Notes: generated from the sequence alone by a model not told the origin. Positions 29,020 to 38,710 are shown, numbered from the stretch's first letter. The stretch is 48,284 nt of DNA from Poteriospumella lacustris (GCA_008000375.1 SMOI01000226.1:4242-52525); one strand, 5' to 3'. Made by a program: numbers and translations.

Positions 29020-31533
29020 CTAGTCGCAGACTTGGAAGCACGTGCGGTTGCCGGCGGGCGGGTGGAAAATGTTCTTGCACAGGCGCATGCCCATCATAAT
29101 GGCGTTGACGATGCTCTGGTCGCGCTCGTCGCCGTCCTGGCGCGCGGGCTTCACCTCGGGCAGCGCGCGGTACATCTGCCGCGTGGCGGCGTACGGCTGC
29201 GGGTACACGCCGACGCTGTCGTTGGCCCAACGCGCCAGCAGACTCGCGACCTGCGCGCGGTACTGCCGCACGACCGGCGGCTGCGCGTCCTCGGGCGCCG
29301 CCATGTCGCCCTGCGCGTGGTCGGGCGCCAAGACGATGCGCGTCGCCGAGTGGAAGGGCTCCTGCTGCAGCAGCCGCTTGACGTCGAGGAGGCTGTGCTT
29401 CGCGGGGTGGAAGAAGAGCGGCGTGACGGCGTCGGGATCGTCGTAGTCGCGCTGAATGCGCCAGTAGAAGCCCGGCTCGACGATGTCCACGTCGAGGTCG
29501 TTGCGGCCGTTCGACCGTTTCAGGAAGACGACGCGGAAGCCCGGCCACAGGCGGTGCGCGCCGTCGACGAGGGCGATGCGCGTCATGTCCGGGTAGCTGC
29601 GTCCGGGCGGCGGCCGCGGGTCACCGATGATGTTTGGCACGATGAGGCGCCGGTTGGTGGCCATCGCGAGGAAGATGAGGGCGCGCACCTCCTCGAGGAT
29701 CTGCTGCTCGCTGACGTAGACGAGCACCTTCGTGATCGTGCGCGCGAGCGGGTCGTAGTGCCGCGGGTTCCAGAAGGCTGCGGCCGCGCGCAGGCCGTGC
29801 ACCTTGGTCGACTGCTCGTAGCAGGTCGCGTGCATCGCGATGGTGCCCTTCTCGGCGAGGAACGCGGCCAGCAGCTCGCCGCCCAGCTCCATCACGTTGC
29901 CGTGCTTCAGCACGAGCTTGTCCAGCAGCGGCACCGTGTTGTTGTCGTAGTACGCGTACTTCATCGCGGCGGTGCCGCGCGCGATGCGCATCGCGTCGAG
30001 CACGTGGTTCTGGTCCTTGCCGGGCTGCTGCTTCGCGTAGTCGTCGTCCATGACGCGGTACTTGTCCCAGGCGATGTCGAAGACCAGCTGCGTCTTCGCG
30101 TTGCCGCGCACGAGGAACAGGCCGATGTTCGGCAGCGGCTCGGTGAACCACGAGCGCCAGCCGGCGTGCGAGCGGTTCATGATGAAGATCATGTCCTCCT
30201 GCACCATGATGTCGACGACGGGCGTCTCGAGGAAGGGCCGCACGAGGTGCACCGGGTCGTGCAGGAAGCCCACGTCCAGGTCCAGCAGGAAGATGGACAC
30301 GCCGCGCTGCAGCGCCTTCGGCACGAGCAGCAGCTTCACCTGCGCGATCTGTTCCATCACTGGCACGCGCGCGCGCGTCTTCTTCTTCGCCTCGCGCTCG
30401 GCGCGCAGCGCGCGGTCCTTGTCGTCCTCCTGCGGCGGCTCCCAGTCCTCGCCCGGCAGCGCCGGCAGCGGCTCGCCCTCGTACTCGGCGCGGTAGCGGT
30501 AGTTGTAGCAGGGGAAGCGCGCGTCGGCGCACTGCTGGAGGCACTTGTCGTCCGAGATGCAGATGATCATGGCGCAGTCGGAGAAGCGGAAGCGCACGGC
30601 GGTGTAGAAGAAGTTCTCGATCAGCTGCCAGTAGAGGTCGTCCTTCACCGTCGCCATGCCCAGGTACACTGGCCCGCCGCAGTGGCGGTACAGCGTCTCG
30701 ATCGCCTCGTCGAGCGGCGTCGTTCCATCCGCCAGCGACTGGTTCTGGTGGAACAGGTGCTGCTCCAGCCGCTGCTCCGCGAGGACGAGGTCGCGCGACC
30801 GGCCGGGGACGGTGCTGCGCGGGCCGGGCGACCGGTCCATCGCGAAGAGCGACAGGTCGCGGAAGACGACGCGGCGGTCCTTCTTCAGCGGAATCTTCTT
30901 CGTCGGCATCACCTCGATCCACGGCAGCTCGCCGCCGACGGCCCAGTCCGCCTCGACGTCGAGCACCTCGTTGCCCGCGTAGCGCCGCGCCTTGTTCTTC
31001 TTCTTTTTCTTGCGCTTGTCGCCGCCATTGCCGCCGTTGCCCTTCGGCTTCCTCCGCTGCTTTTTGGGCGACGACGCCGTGGCCGGGATCGTCGTCAGCT
31101 TCAGCGTCGGGAGAAACGTTGGCGCAACTGTCGGCGGCTGCGTCGTGGGCGCGGCGGTCGGCCGCAGGGTCGGCGCCCAGTTGACCGCCGATGCGACGCT
31201 GCCTTCAGAGGAACCTCCCTGCGGCCGGAAGTTGCTCTGTGGTCGGCCCTCCGCGTGGTCGGCGCCGTGGTGAATCGGCGCAGCGAACTGCGCCTGCTGT
31301 ATCCGCTTCAGGAACTGCTCTTTGATCTGGTTCAGCTGGTCCTTCTCGCTGGCCAGCAGCGCGAGACCGTCACCCTGGTGGTAGAACACCAGAAACAGGA
31401 TGCCCGTCACCGACAGGAGGCCCATCAGATAGAAATACACCCCGAAGCGGAGGCCTCCTCCAGCGGAGGTACGTCCAACAGGCCGCCCCTTCGCGGCTGC
31501 GGCCGATGCTCCGGTCCCACTGCGATGCTGCAT
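29020..31533 (-). CDS. GT77-like nucleotide-diphospho-sugar transferase, membrane-anchored
   Basis: Single exon, 837 aa from ATG 31533. A basic N-terminus and one TM (about 27-49, FGVYFYLMGLLSVTGILFLVFY) make a signal anchor. The stem has a Pro-Thr repeat (APTLRPTAAPTTQPPT) and a Lys-rich run. The catalytic domain (about 270-560) has FLLDLDVGFLHDP (DLD near 418), the DxD of GT77/nucleotide-diphospho-sugar transferases such as extensin arabinosyl- and RG-II xylosyltransferases, followed by DIMVQEDM and PNIGLFLVRG. From about 600 on, a second region (VLVYVSEQQILEEVRALIFLAMATNRRLIVPNI) resembles the GNQL-type domain seen at 20979, so the protein may carry two sugar-transfer modules. It probably builds cell-wall or secreted glycans in the Golgi. 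Confidence 0.8.
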   Translation of the reverse strand: MQHRSGTGASAAAAKGRPVGRTSAGGGLRFGVYFYLMGLLSVTGILFLVFYHQGDGLALLASEKDQLNQIKEQFLKRIQQAQFAAPIHHGADHAEGRPQSNFRPQGGSSEGSVASAVNWAPTLRPTAAPTTQPPTVAPTFLPTLKLTTIPATASSPKKQRRKPKGNGGNGGDKRKKKKKNKARRYAGNEVLDVEADWAVGGELPWIEVMPTKKIPLKKDRRVVFRDLSLFAMDRSPGPRSTVPGRSRDLVLAEQRLEQHLFHQNQSLADGTTPLDEAIETLYRHCGGPVYLGMATVKDDLYWQLIENFFYTAVRFRFSDCAMIICISDDKCLQQCADARFPCYNYRYRAEYEGEPLPALPGEDWEPPQEDDKDRALRAEREAKKKTRARVPVMEQIAQVKLLLVPKALQRGVSIFLLDLDVGFLHDPVHLVRPFLETPVVDIMVQEDMIFIMNRSHAGWRSWFTEPLPNIGLFLVRGNAKTQLVFDIAWDKYRVMDDDYAKQQPGKDQNHVLDAMRIARGTAAMKYAYYDNNTVPLLDKLVLKHGNVMELGGELLAAFLAEKGTIAMHATCYEQSTKVHGLRAAAAFWNPRHYDPLARTITKVLVYVSEQQILEEVRALIFLAMATNRRLIVPNIIGDPRPPPGRSYPDMTRIALVDGAHRLWPGFRVVFLKRSNGRNDLDVDIVEPGFYWRIQRDYDDPDAVTPLFFHPAKHSLLDVKRLLQQEPFHSATRIVLAPDHAQGDMAAPEDAQPPVVRQYRAQVASLLARWANDSVGVYPQPYAATRQMYRALPEVKPARQDGDERDQSIVNAIMMGMRLCKNIFHPPAGNRTCFQVCD

Positions 31534-31846
31534 GCCTCTATCTATTCTGTGCTCAGCGTGGTGCCTGTCTACCGCCGATAGCGACGAAAGGAGCAGGCGA
31601 TTGGGCGTGTTCTTCGTTCGGCGGCGGCGGCGGTGGCGGCAACGGCGGCGGCCGCGAGCGTTACGATTTTGGCACCCGCCGCCTCCGTCGCAGGCGACGA
31701 TGGCGAAGATATCGATCGGGTCGTTCGTCACAGCCACGGTCACAGTTTAGGAGCGAAGGACAGCTGGCGATGCTTTCACACGTGACCAATTTCAGCGATC
31801 AACGGTGACGCTCGAGCAGCCAAGAGAGAGACACAACGCGTCGAAC
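31534..31846. promoter_or_regulatory. Divergent promoter interval
   Basis: 313 nt between the GT77-like gene (-) and the TIR-like/TPR gene (+), with a GGC-rich run (about 31619-31665). No clear TATA box and no copy of the initiator-like motif is visible. Confidence 0.5.
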
Positions 31847-34243
31847 ATGGAGTTCGAAGTGGGCCCGGTGGAGCGGCAGCCCAGCCGCAACACGACGGCA
31901 TCCACAATTCCCTTTCCGGTCTACGGCGTGACACTGGGCTTCTTTCGAGAGTTCATCGACAACGTCTGCGGAGGCGAGGCGAACGTCGCGCACATGACCA
32001 CGACGAACGTCTGCGAGACGTTCATCAAGCCCCAGACGGCGGCGGAGCAGCGGTCCTACTGCGAGCTGCTCGTCCGACAGGAGCACCCGGACGTGGGCGT
32101 GGCCGACGTGTTCATCTCGCACGCCTGGTCGTGTCGCTTCCTCGACGTCTACGACGCGCTGACGCACCACTTCCGACACGAGTCGCCGCACCTGTGTCTC
32201 TGGTTCGACCTCTTCAGCAACAACCAGCACGCGACGCTGGACCGCGACTTCGACTGGTGGTGCGGCACCTTCAAAGGCGCCATCGGCGCGATGCAGCACG
32301 TCGTGATGGTGCTCGCGCCCTGGCACGACCCGGTGCCGCTGACGCGCGCCTGGTGCCTCTTCGAGCTCTACTGCTCGGCGGAGACGCGCTGCCGCTTCGA
32401 GATCGCCATGAGTCGGCACGAGCGCGCGCAGTTCGTCGCGTCAATGGTGCGCGATGTGGAGGGCTGCCTGCTGTCGGTGCTGCACCGCGTGCGCTGCGAG
32501 CGGTCGCAGGCCTTCGACCCCAACGACCAGCGCCGCATCTTCGAAGCCGTTGAGCGCACCGTCGGCTTCGCGCAAATCAACGCGATGGTCTTCGAGCAAC
32601 TGCGGCGCTGGTTCGTACACGCGCTCGAAGAGACGCTGCTGGCGGAGACGGCGCTGCCGCCAGCGTCGTCGTCGCCGGCGCACGCAGCGTCGCAGGTGGC
32701 GACGCCGCGGTCGACGACGCTGTACGAGACGCTGCTCGTGAGCCCGGCGCTGCAGCGCAACGTGTCCGCGTCGTCCGCGTCGTCCGCGTCGGCGTCGGCG
32801 TCGATGCTCTCGCCGCTGTCGCTGCCGAAGCTGGCGCTGAGTCCGCAGGTGAGCACCTCGACGCTGCTGGCGACGCTCGACGCGGGCGACGCGGCCTCCG
32901 TCTTCTCCGCCGCCCCCTCGCCGCTGCGGCCCGACGCGGGCGCCGACGGCGGCGAGAACGGCTCCGAGTGCGACGACGTTGCCGACTTCGGCGACGACGA
33001 GGCGTACTGGCAGCGCCTGGCCGCGCTGGCGCAGGTCTTCGTGCTGCAGGGCGCGTCGCTGCAGGCGCACGCCGTGCTGCAGCCGCTGTACCTGCGGCTG
33101 CAGCGGCGGCTCGGGCGCGACCACGTGCAGACGCTGGCGGTGGGGCGCGACCTGGCGATGGTGCAGCAGAAGCACGGGCGCTACTCGGAGGCGCAGCTGC
33201 AGTACCTGCGCGACTACGACCAGCGCCGCCGCCTGCACGGCGCCGACCACCCGGACACCCTCGTCGCGATGAACTTCGTCGCGAACACCGCCAACCACCT
33301 CGGCCAGTTCGCCGAGGCCGAGACGCTGCATCGCTCGTGTCTCGCGACGCGGCGGCGCGTACTCGGCGCGGACCACGCCGACACGCGGTGGTCGCAGAAC
33401 AACTTGGCGCTCGCCCTGCGCGACCGCGCCACGCAGGAGAACGTGCGCCTCTTCCGCGTCGCGCTGCGCCAGGCGGGCGACCTCGCCGCGCCCGGACGCG
33501 CCGCCGACGGTGCCGCCGACGAGGACGAGGACGACGCGTCGCTGGCGCGGCGGCGGCGCTGGCTCGAGGAGGCCATCGAGCTGCTGCGCGACTGCCACCG
33601 CGGCCGCCTCGCGCAGCTGGGCGCCGACCACACGTTGACGCTGGGCGCCCTGCACAACCTCGCGAACAACCTGCGCGACCTCGCCGCACTGCTGCTGACG
33701 CGGCCGTCGTTGTCGCCGCCGGAGGAGCCGCAGCGGCTGCGCGCCGAGGCCGCGGCGCTCTACGACCACTGCGTCGCGCAGTGGACGATGATGCTCGGCG
33801 CGGCGCACTCGCTGCCGCTGCTCGCGCGACTGAACCGCGCCGTGAGTCAGACGGCCGCGTCGCTGGATGCCGCCATCGACGCGCTGCGCGACGTGGCGCG
33901 CGACCTGTCGGCGGGCCTCGGCGACACGCACCCGTTCACGCTGCAGGCCGTGCAGCAGCTCGTCGGCGCGCTGCTCGCGCGACACCTGCGGCACCGGCGA
34001 CGGTCGCCCACCGCACGCGACGACAGCGACGCCGACGAGGCGCGCGAGCGACTGGCCTTCTGCCTGCAGAGCCGCACGGAGGTGCTGGGCGCCGACCACC
34101 CCGCGACGCTGCTCGTGGCGCAGCTCGCTGAGGACTGGGCGGCCTTCGACGCGCGCGGCGCGCCGTCCTCCTCCGCCGCCGCCACAGCCGCCGCCGTCGA
34201 CGACGAGGCGCTGACGGCAGCGCTGGAGCGGCTCGGCGTGTAG
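31847..34243 (+). CDS. TIR-like domain + kinesin-light-chain-type TPR protein
   Basis: Single exon, 798 aa from the first true ATG (31847). Residues about 80-215 form a TIR/toll-like alpha/beta domain: VADVFISHAWSCRFLDVYDAL, then LWFDLFSNNQH, then HVVMVLAPWHDPVPLTRAWCLFELYC. This domain type is frequent in algal and other protist proteins. A Ser/Ala-rich linker (about 265-375) leads to kinesin-light-chain TPRs (about 400-530 and 575-640) with the LGADHxxTL turn (GRDHVQTLAVGRDLAMVQQ, GADHPDTLVAMNF, GADHADTRWSQNNLALAL) and degenerate repeats to the end. No NB-ARC/NACHT ATPase is present. The layout suggests a sensor/scaffold: TPRs bind a partner and the TIR-like part signals. Whether it cleaves NAD+ cannot be told. 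Confidence 0.78.
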   Translation: MEFEVGPVERQPSRNTTASTIPFPVYGVTLGFFREFIDNVCGGEANVAHMTTTNVCETFIKPQTAAEQRSYCELLVRQEHPDVGVADVFISHAWSCRFLDVYDALTHHFRHESPHLCLWFDLFSNNQHATLDRDFDWWCGTFKGAIGAMQHVVMVLAPWHDPVPLTRAWCLFELYCSAETRCRFEIAMSRHERAQFVASMVRDVEGCLLSVLHRVRCERSQAFDPNDQRRIFEAVERTVGFAQINAMVFEQLRRWFVHALEETLLAETALPPASSSPAHAASQVATPRSTTLYETLLVSPALQRNVSASSASSASASASMLSPLSLPKLALSPQVSTSTLLATLDAGDAASVFSAAPSPLRPDAGADGGENGSECDDVADFGDDEAYWQRLAALAQVFVLQGASLQAHAVLQPLYLRLQRRLGRDHVQTLAVGRDLAMVQQKHGRYSEAQLQYLRDYDQRRRLHGADHPDTLVAMNFVANTANHLGQFAEAETLHRSCLATRRRVLGADHADTRWSQNNLALALRDRATQENVRLFRVALRQAGDLAAPGRAADGAADEDEDDASLARRRRWLEEAIELLRDCHRGRLAQLGADHTLTLGALHNLANNLRDLAALLLTRPSLSPPEEPQRLRAEAAALYDHCVAQWTMMLGAAHSLPLLARLNRAVSQTAASLDAAIDALRDVARDLSAGLGDTHPFTLQAVQQLVGALLARHLRHRRRSPTARDDSDADEARERLAFCLQSRTEVLGADHPATLLVAQLAEDWAAFDARGAPSSSAAATAAAVDDEALTAALERLGV

Positions 34244-34457
34244 CGCGGCACTGCCCGCCCTCCCCCCTCCCCCGACGGTGTTTCGTCGGTTTCGTTTTCT
34301 GTGTCTGTGTCGCGTTGGTGTCGTCTGTGTCGTGTGTCGTGTCGTGTGTCGTTGGGCCGCCGGCTCGTTCTGTTGCAGCGGGCGGTGTAGTTAGCGTGTA
34401 AAAGCAGCGTGGCGCTGCGCGCGATGTGTAAGTAGTATTCGTATGTACAGTGGGCGC
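34244..34457. terminator. Convergent 3' interval with two TGTAA copies
   Basis: 214 nt between convergent genes, with a GTGTC-rich simple repeat (about 34300-34352) and TGTAA at 34397-34401 and 34427-34431 on the plus strand. Confidence 0.35.
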
Positions 34458-36062
34458 TCAGGACGCGTAGGGCGCCGGGCGGTCGCGGAACTGGCTGCGC
34501 TCCAGCGGCGCGTCGGACAGGACGCCCTCGTAGCCGGCGTAGCCGCCCGCCGCGAAGGGCGTCGGCGGCGCGGACGCGGCGCTGTGCTGTGACGCGGTCG
34601 GCGTCGGCGTCGGCGTCGGCTGCGTCGCGAAGAAGTCGGCGACGAAGGACGACCACAGCTCCGCGAGCCCGCCGCCGCTCTCGCTGCTCGTCGTCTGCGA
34701 AGGCAGCGGCGGCGGTGGCCGCGGTGGCCGCGGCTCCGCGCGCAATGGCCGGGGCTGTGGCGGCTGTGGCAGCGGTCGCGACGCGTGCAGCGCGGGTGGC
34801 GGCGGCGGCGGTGTCGGTAGCGTCACCGGCGACGGCGCGCGGTGCGACACGTCGGGCACAGCGCACAGCGCCTCCGCCAGAGCGTTGTACAGCGGCGCCG
34901 CCGCGCGCGGAGCGGGCAGCTCGCCGCAGAGCAGCTGCTGGGCGTCGACGGGGCGGCCGTAGAAGCGGTGGTTGACCTCGTTGCGCGTCACGAGGACGGA
35001 GCCGTCCAGCGACACGCCCGCGTACAGCCCCTTCGCCTGCGAGTACGAGAAGGCCGGCGCCAGCGTCTGCGTGTCGGCCACGTGCACCTCGGCGGCGCCC
35101 GAGCGGCCCATCATGCCCACGGCCACCTCGATGTCTGCGCCGATGGTCACCTGCGCGTTTCCTGCGAAGGCGCGCACGGCCTCGTCGGTGTTCAGCACGA
35201 TGAGCGTGTCGGTGAGGTCCGCGCCGATCATGAAGCCCCACGTGACGCCCATGACGCCGATGGCGCTGGGCGCGGACCACCCGCCGCCCTGCTCGCGCGG
35301 CAGCCGAGCGATGACCAAACCGGTGCCGAACTTGGCGCCAACACCGAAGCCGCCTTTGAAGATGGTGAGGAAGGCCAGGCCCTTGGCCTCGCGGATCAGC
35401 CGCAGCGGAATGGCCTTGTCGCGGATCGTCTGCGGCGCCAGCAGGTTGTACACCGTGTACGCCGCCTTGCGAATCTCCGAGCCGAGGGTGGTCGCCATCG
35501 GCAAGTTGAAGTAGCGGCGCACGTTGCAGGTGTCGGAGGCGACGTCGACGTTGTTGGAGCGCTGGTGGTTGGCGATGTTCGAGGAGAAGTAGCCCTGCAG
35601 CGGCAAGAGCTCTTCGTAGCACCGGAAGCACACGCGCTCCGGGTCTCGGTAGCCAAATTCTGGTGGAAGCAGCAGTCGCTGCGAAGCGCATCGCTCGCAG
35701 AAGATTTGTCCGCAGTGGCGGCAGTGGTGGCGGCGATTGATCCAGTCGAACTCCGAACGGCAGCCGCTGCAGTTCGCCGTGGCCAAGTCGGGGATCCATC
35801 GGGGCGGAACGAACTCGCCAGACTCGGCGCGAGCCCTGGATCCGTTCAAGAGGTAGTCTTTCTCTGCGATCTTGGCGATGTGCGGGGTGAGATTCTCGCT
35901 GGGCTCCAAGGCGATCACTGGATTCAAACGAGCCGAACGACTCCGCATCGACACCGGCCGGGAATGGGCATCCGACGAAGAACTTGAGTAGTTCGATATT
36001 TCGTTGGCTCGCTCCTCGGCTTCTCTCCGCAGGTCCAGTCCGCAGTCGGAGTCGATCATCAT
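34458..36062 (-). CDS. FYVE zinc finger + SYLF (Ysc84-type) lipid-binding protein
   Basis: Single exon, 534 aa from ATG 36062. The FYVE finger (about 89-160) has all three hallmark motifs: WIPD (WxxD, 89-92), RRHHCR (110-115) and RVC, with four CxxC-type pairs, so it should bind PI3P on endosomes. The SYLF domain (about 195-395) starts with EIRKAAYTVYNLL and includes GLAFLTIFKGGFGVGAKFGTG, GVTWGFMIGADLTDTLIVLNT and FSYSQAKGLYAGVSLDGSVL; SYLF domains bind membranes and actin. The last 130 residues are Pro-rich (possible SH3 ligands) and Ser-rich. Likely links PI3P membranes to actin at endosomes. Confidence 0.9.
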   Translation of the reverse strand: MMIDSDCGLDLRREAEERANEISNYSSSSSDAHSRPVSMRSRSARLNPVIALEPSENLTPHIAKIAEKDYLLNGSRARAESGEFVPPRWIPDLATANCSGCRSEFDWINRRHHCRHCGQIFCERCASQRLLLPPEFGYRDPERVCFRCYEELLPLQGYFSSNIANHQRSNNVDVASDTCNVRRYFNLPMATTLGSEIRKAAYTVYNLLAPQTIRDKAIPLRLIREAKGLAFLTIFKGGFGVGAKFGTGLVIARLPREQGGGWSAPSAIGVMGVTWGFMIGADLTDTLIVLNTDEAVRAFAGNAQVTIGADIEVAVGMMGRSGAAEVHVADTQTLAPAFSYSQAKGLYAGVSLDGSVLVTRNEVNHRFYGRPVDAQQLLCGELPAPRAAAPLYNALAEALCAVPDVSHRAPSPVTLPTPPPPPPALHASRPLPQPPQPRPLRAEPRPPRPPPPLPSQTTSSESGGGLAELWSSFVADFFATQPTPTPTPTASQHSAASAPPTPFAAGGYAGYEGVLSDAPLERSQFRDRPAPYAS

Positions 36063-36292
36063 CTTCGTCAAACTGTCGACCTCTGCGCTGCAATGCCAAT
36101 CGGTTCTCCGAAGTTGTTCCGTTCAATCAATCACGCTCCCGACACAAAGCTTTGAAGTTTCGTTGTGATCACGTGTCAGCCAGGGCTTGGTGGACAGTGG
36201 TAGTTGCTTGTTTTCGAATCGTTTGTATTCGCATGGGAATCGACCGCGACGTCGGCGATGCCAATGGCCACGACGACGACGACATCGACAGC

Positions 36293-36307
36293 GGCCGTTT
36301 CAATTTC
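36293..36307 (+). promoter_or_regulatory. GGCCGTTTCAATTTC initiator-like element
   Basis: Recurring motif 236 nt upstream of the SNARE ATG. Its 17-nt context gcggccgtttcaatttc (from 36291) is identical to the copy ahead of the next gene at 37568. Possible GT/AG pairs near 36333-36357 could be 5'-UTR splice sites. Confidence 0.5.
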
Positions 36308-36528
36308 GCTGCAACAGGGACTATCTGGGACAAAGTGAGTATCTGGGTTCTGCAGGAGCAGAGCCGGTCAGGGAGACTCGGTCCGACGGGTCGCTCGTCT
36401 TAGGACAGGACTGGGCCTGGGCATGGGACCGCGACTGTCTTCGTGGGGTATGTCAATCCAAACACCATATTTCATCTTGGAACATTCATTGTATCGAATC
36501 GCCTCTGTTTCTTCTTGTTCGACAGAAA

Positions 36529-37388
36529 ATGGCCAGTCCATCGTACAACAACGTTCACTTCGTTGGCGTAGCGAGGATCGATGGCGAAGGCATAGTGGTC
36601 GCTTCCTACTCGCACCATGCGGCAATTGACATTGGTGGGGTGAAGCAAGTGTTGGGTCAGCCAAACTTGAACATCAGTGCGGGCAAGCACTATGTCTTCT
36701 CCATCGGCACCTCGGCCTGGCACTTGATCGGCGGTATGCGACCTCACCACCACTTCAGTTGTGTCGTATTCGCGGACGCGTTGAATGTCATTCTGGTGTC
36801 CACATTCTTCTCTAGATGACTTGAACTTGATTTACATCGTGATTTGCAAAGACTCGTATCCGCAGCGCGTCGCCCATCAATGTCTGGAGGAGCTGCAGCG
36901 CAACGTAAGACTTTCGATGTCGCACTGAGGAGCCGGCATAACCTAACAAGCTCCCGTCTATGCCTTGGTGCACTCGTTCTGATGCCACCCCATAGTTTGT
37001 GAACAAAGTTGGCAGTAAGGCGTCCACCGCCAAAGAGCGCTCGTTGGACAAGACCTGCAGCCAGATGTTCGGCACCATCTGCGTCAAGTACGACAACCTC
37101 AGCGAGGTGGACAAGTTGGCGGCTGTGGCGAAGAAAGTCGATTCGGTGAAGCTGGTCATGCAAGAGAACATCGATATCGCGCTGCAGAACTGTGTGAAGT
37201 TAGAGAGCATCGAGAAGGCCGCCGAGGAGCTGCAACAGGATGCGGCCTTGTTCAGGCGCGGCGCGACCGATCTAAGAAAGAAGATGTGGTGGAAGAACAT
37301 CAAGATGAAGCTGATCATCGGCTTCATCTTCTTGGCTGTCCTCGGCATCGTCATCGGCGTGGCGGTCGCTATGAGCAACTCGAAGTAG
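36529..37388 (+). CDS. Longin-domain R-SNARE-like protein with Asn at the zero layer
   Basis: Exons 36529..36733, 36816..36904 and 36996..37388; 228 aa, with all junctions in phase. Residues 1-120 are a longin fold (FVGVARIDGEGIVVASY, LNLIYIVICKDSYPQRVAHQCLEELQR). The SNARE motif (about 134-193) reads VDSVKLVMQENIDIALQNCVKLESI and ends KKMWWKNIKMKL, then a C-terminal TM (about 200-222) and a short tail. It is closest to the VAMP7/VAMP71-like group of vesicle SNAREs. In VAMPs the residue seven after the conserved Asn is the zero-layer Arg; here it is Asn163. This change should weaken the ionic layer. It probably acts in endosome/vacuole fusion. Confidence 0.87.
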
Positions 37389-37569
37389 CGCGTCCCTGTT
37401 GCATGTTGTTCGTTTCCTTTCTCCGTTTAACATTCGTATGACACAGCTGCGGTGTCGTACATACACACCATTTGCTCGCGTAAATGATATCAAATACTCA
37501 ACGGTTCGTTCAGTTGCCCGAGCGAAGTACGAAACGATATGGTCACTGTAACCGACGCAGGACGGAGGC

Positions 37570-37584
37570 GGCCGTTTCAATTTC
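37570..37584 (+). promoter_or_regulatory. GGCCGTTTCAATTTC initiator-like element
   Basis: Second copy of the identical 17-mer (37568-37584), 189 nt upstream of the phosphatase ATG at 37759. TTCAATTT matches YTCANTYY. Confidence 0.5.
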
Positions 37585-37758
37585 ACCCACTTGGTCTTCC
37601 TCCTCTTGGCCCAGTCAGTTTGGAGTTGGATACCAGATACCAGAGCAGATACTGGATTCAGTGATTCAGTGGGAGTGGAATATCGGCGAGGAAACGTCAC
37701 CCTTGGGACTGGTGGACAGCACTTACGAGTCATTGGACACCTGCTGACAAGTCAAAAG

Positions 37759-38700
37759 ATGGATGCGTCTCAGTTCGATCGAGCGAACTGGTTCTGCACG
37801 AACGTGATCATCGTACGGCACGGGCAGTCGGACAACAACACCACGTACGAACTGATTCGTAGTCGCTTCGGGGACTCCCTCACGCCGGAACAGTTTGAAG
37901 TGGAGCTGAACAAGATCCATGAGCCCGATTGCAGTGTCTCTTCCGTCGGCGTCAGCCAATCGAAGGCCTTGGCGGAGCACATCGCCGCTGGGAAGCTGAA
38001 CACTTTGAAGCAGGCGCGGTCGTGGAAGGTCCTGTCGTCACCCATGAAGCGCTGCCTGATGACCACGCAGCTAATCGCTGCGGGCTTCGGGCCTGATTAC
38101 CCAGTGACGGTGCACCCGCGCTTCTTCGAGTCGGACGGGTGCTTCAAGAAGGACGAGGACGGCAACTCGGTGGGCATGCCCGGCATGACCAAAGCCGAGG
38201 TCGAGGACCGATTCCCTGGCTTTCAATGCTTGCCGGGCATGGAGAATGGCTGGTTCGCTGATCGCCCCGGAAAAGAGACGGCGGGAGAGTTCAAACTGCG
38301 GACCGAAGAGCTGATCGACGTCCTCTGGACCATGCACGGCGACCATCTCCGCGACGCCCAGCAGCGGCGACAACAGGAGGTGCTGGAGGGCGTCCCTGAC
38401 GCGGAGAAGAAGCCGCTGGACGACAGAGACCTGGGCTACTTCATCGTGGCGCACGGCAACTTGATTCGCGCGCTGATCTCGAAGCTGCTGGGCACCTTCG
38501 CGATGGTCGCGGTGGACAACACCGGCCTCTCCTTCCTGCAGCTCTGGTCCACTGTCGACGGCCAGAACCGCTTCGCCTCCGTGCAGTACTGCAACCGCGT
38601 CGATCACTTGCTGCACATCGACGGGGGCAGCCTCATCAGCGGCAGCGACATCTTCGACGACCACTGGATCCAGGAGTACCTCATTCCCGACCACGTCTGA
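37759..38700 (+). CDS. Histidine phosphatase (phosphoglycerate-mutase-like) protein
   Basis: Single exon, 313 aa from ATG 37759; the frame extends to 37591 without an earlier ATG. The catalytic motif is VIIVRHGQSDNN (Arg20-His21-Gly22), where His21 takes the phosphate. VLSSPMKRCLMTTQLI holds the second phosphate-pocket Arg, and YFIVAHGNLIRALI supplies the second catalytic His (about 232). An insert (about 115-175) is Phe/Gly/Glu-rich. No targeting signal is clear. It belongs to the large histidine phosphatase branch 1; substrate could be a sugar phosphate, a small metabolite or a protein, and cannot be chosen from sequence. Confidence 0.88.
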   Translation: MDASQFDRANWFCTNVIIVRHGQSDNNTTYELIRSRFGDSLTPEQFEVELNKIHEPDCSVSSVGVSQSKALAEHIAAGKLNTLKQARSWKVLSSPMKRCLMTTQLIAAGFGPDYPVTVHPRFFESDGCFKKDEDGNSVGMPGMTKAEVEDRFPGFQCLPGMENGWFADRPGKETAGEFKLRTEELIDVLWTMHGDHLRDAQQRRQQEVLEGVPDAEKKPLDDRDLGYFIVAHGNLIRALISKLLGTFAMVAVDNTGLSFLQLWSTVDGQNRFASVQYCNRVDHLLHIDGGSLISGSDIFDDHWIQEYLIPDHV

Positions 38701-38710
38701 ACGGGGGCGG

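Noticed and set aside
29032-31581. 849-aa plus-strand open frame opposite the GT77-like gene
   Set aside because: No domain; a reverse-frame artefact of GC3-rich coding DNA.
33847-36126. 759-aa minus-strand frame spanning two genes
   Set aside because: It overlaps the TIR-like/TPR gene in antisense and the FYVE-SYLF gene in another frame, and is Arg/Ala-rich without motifs.
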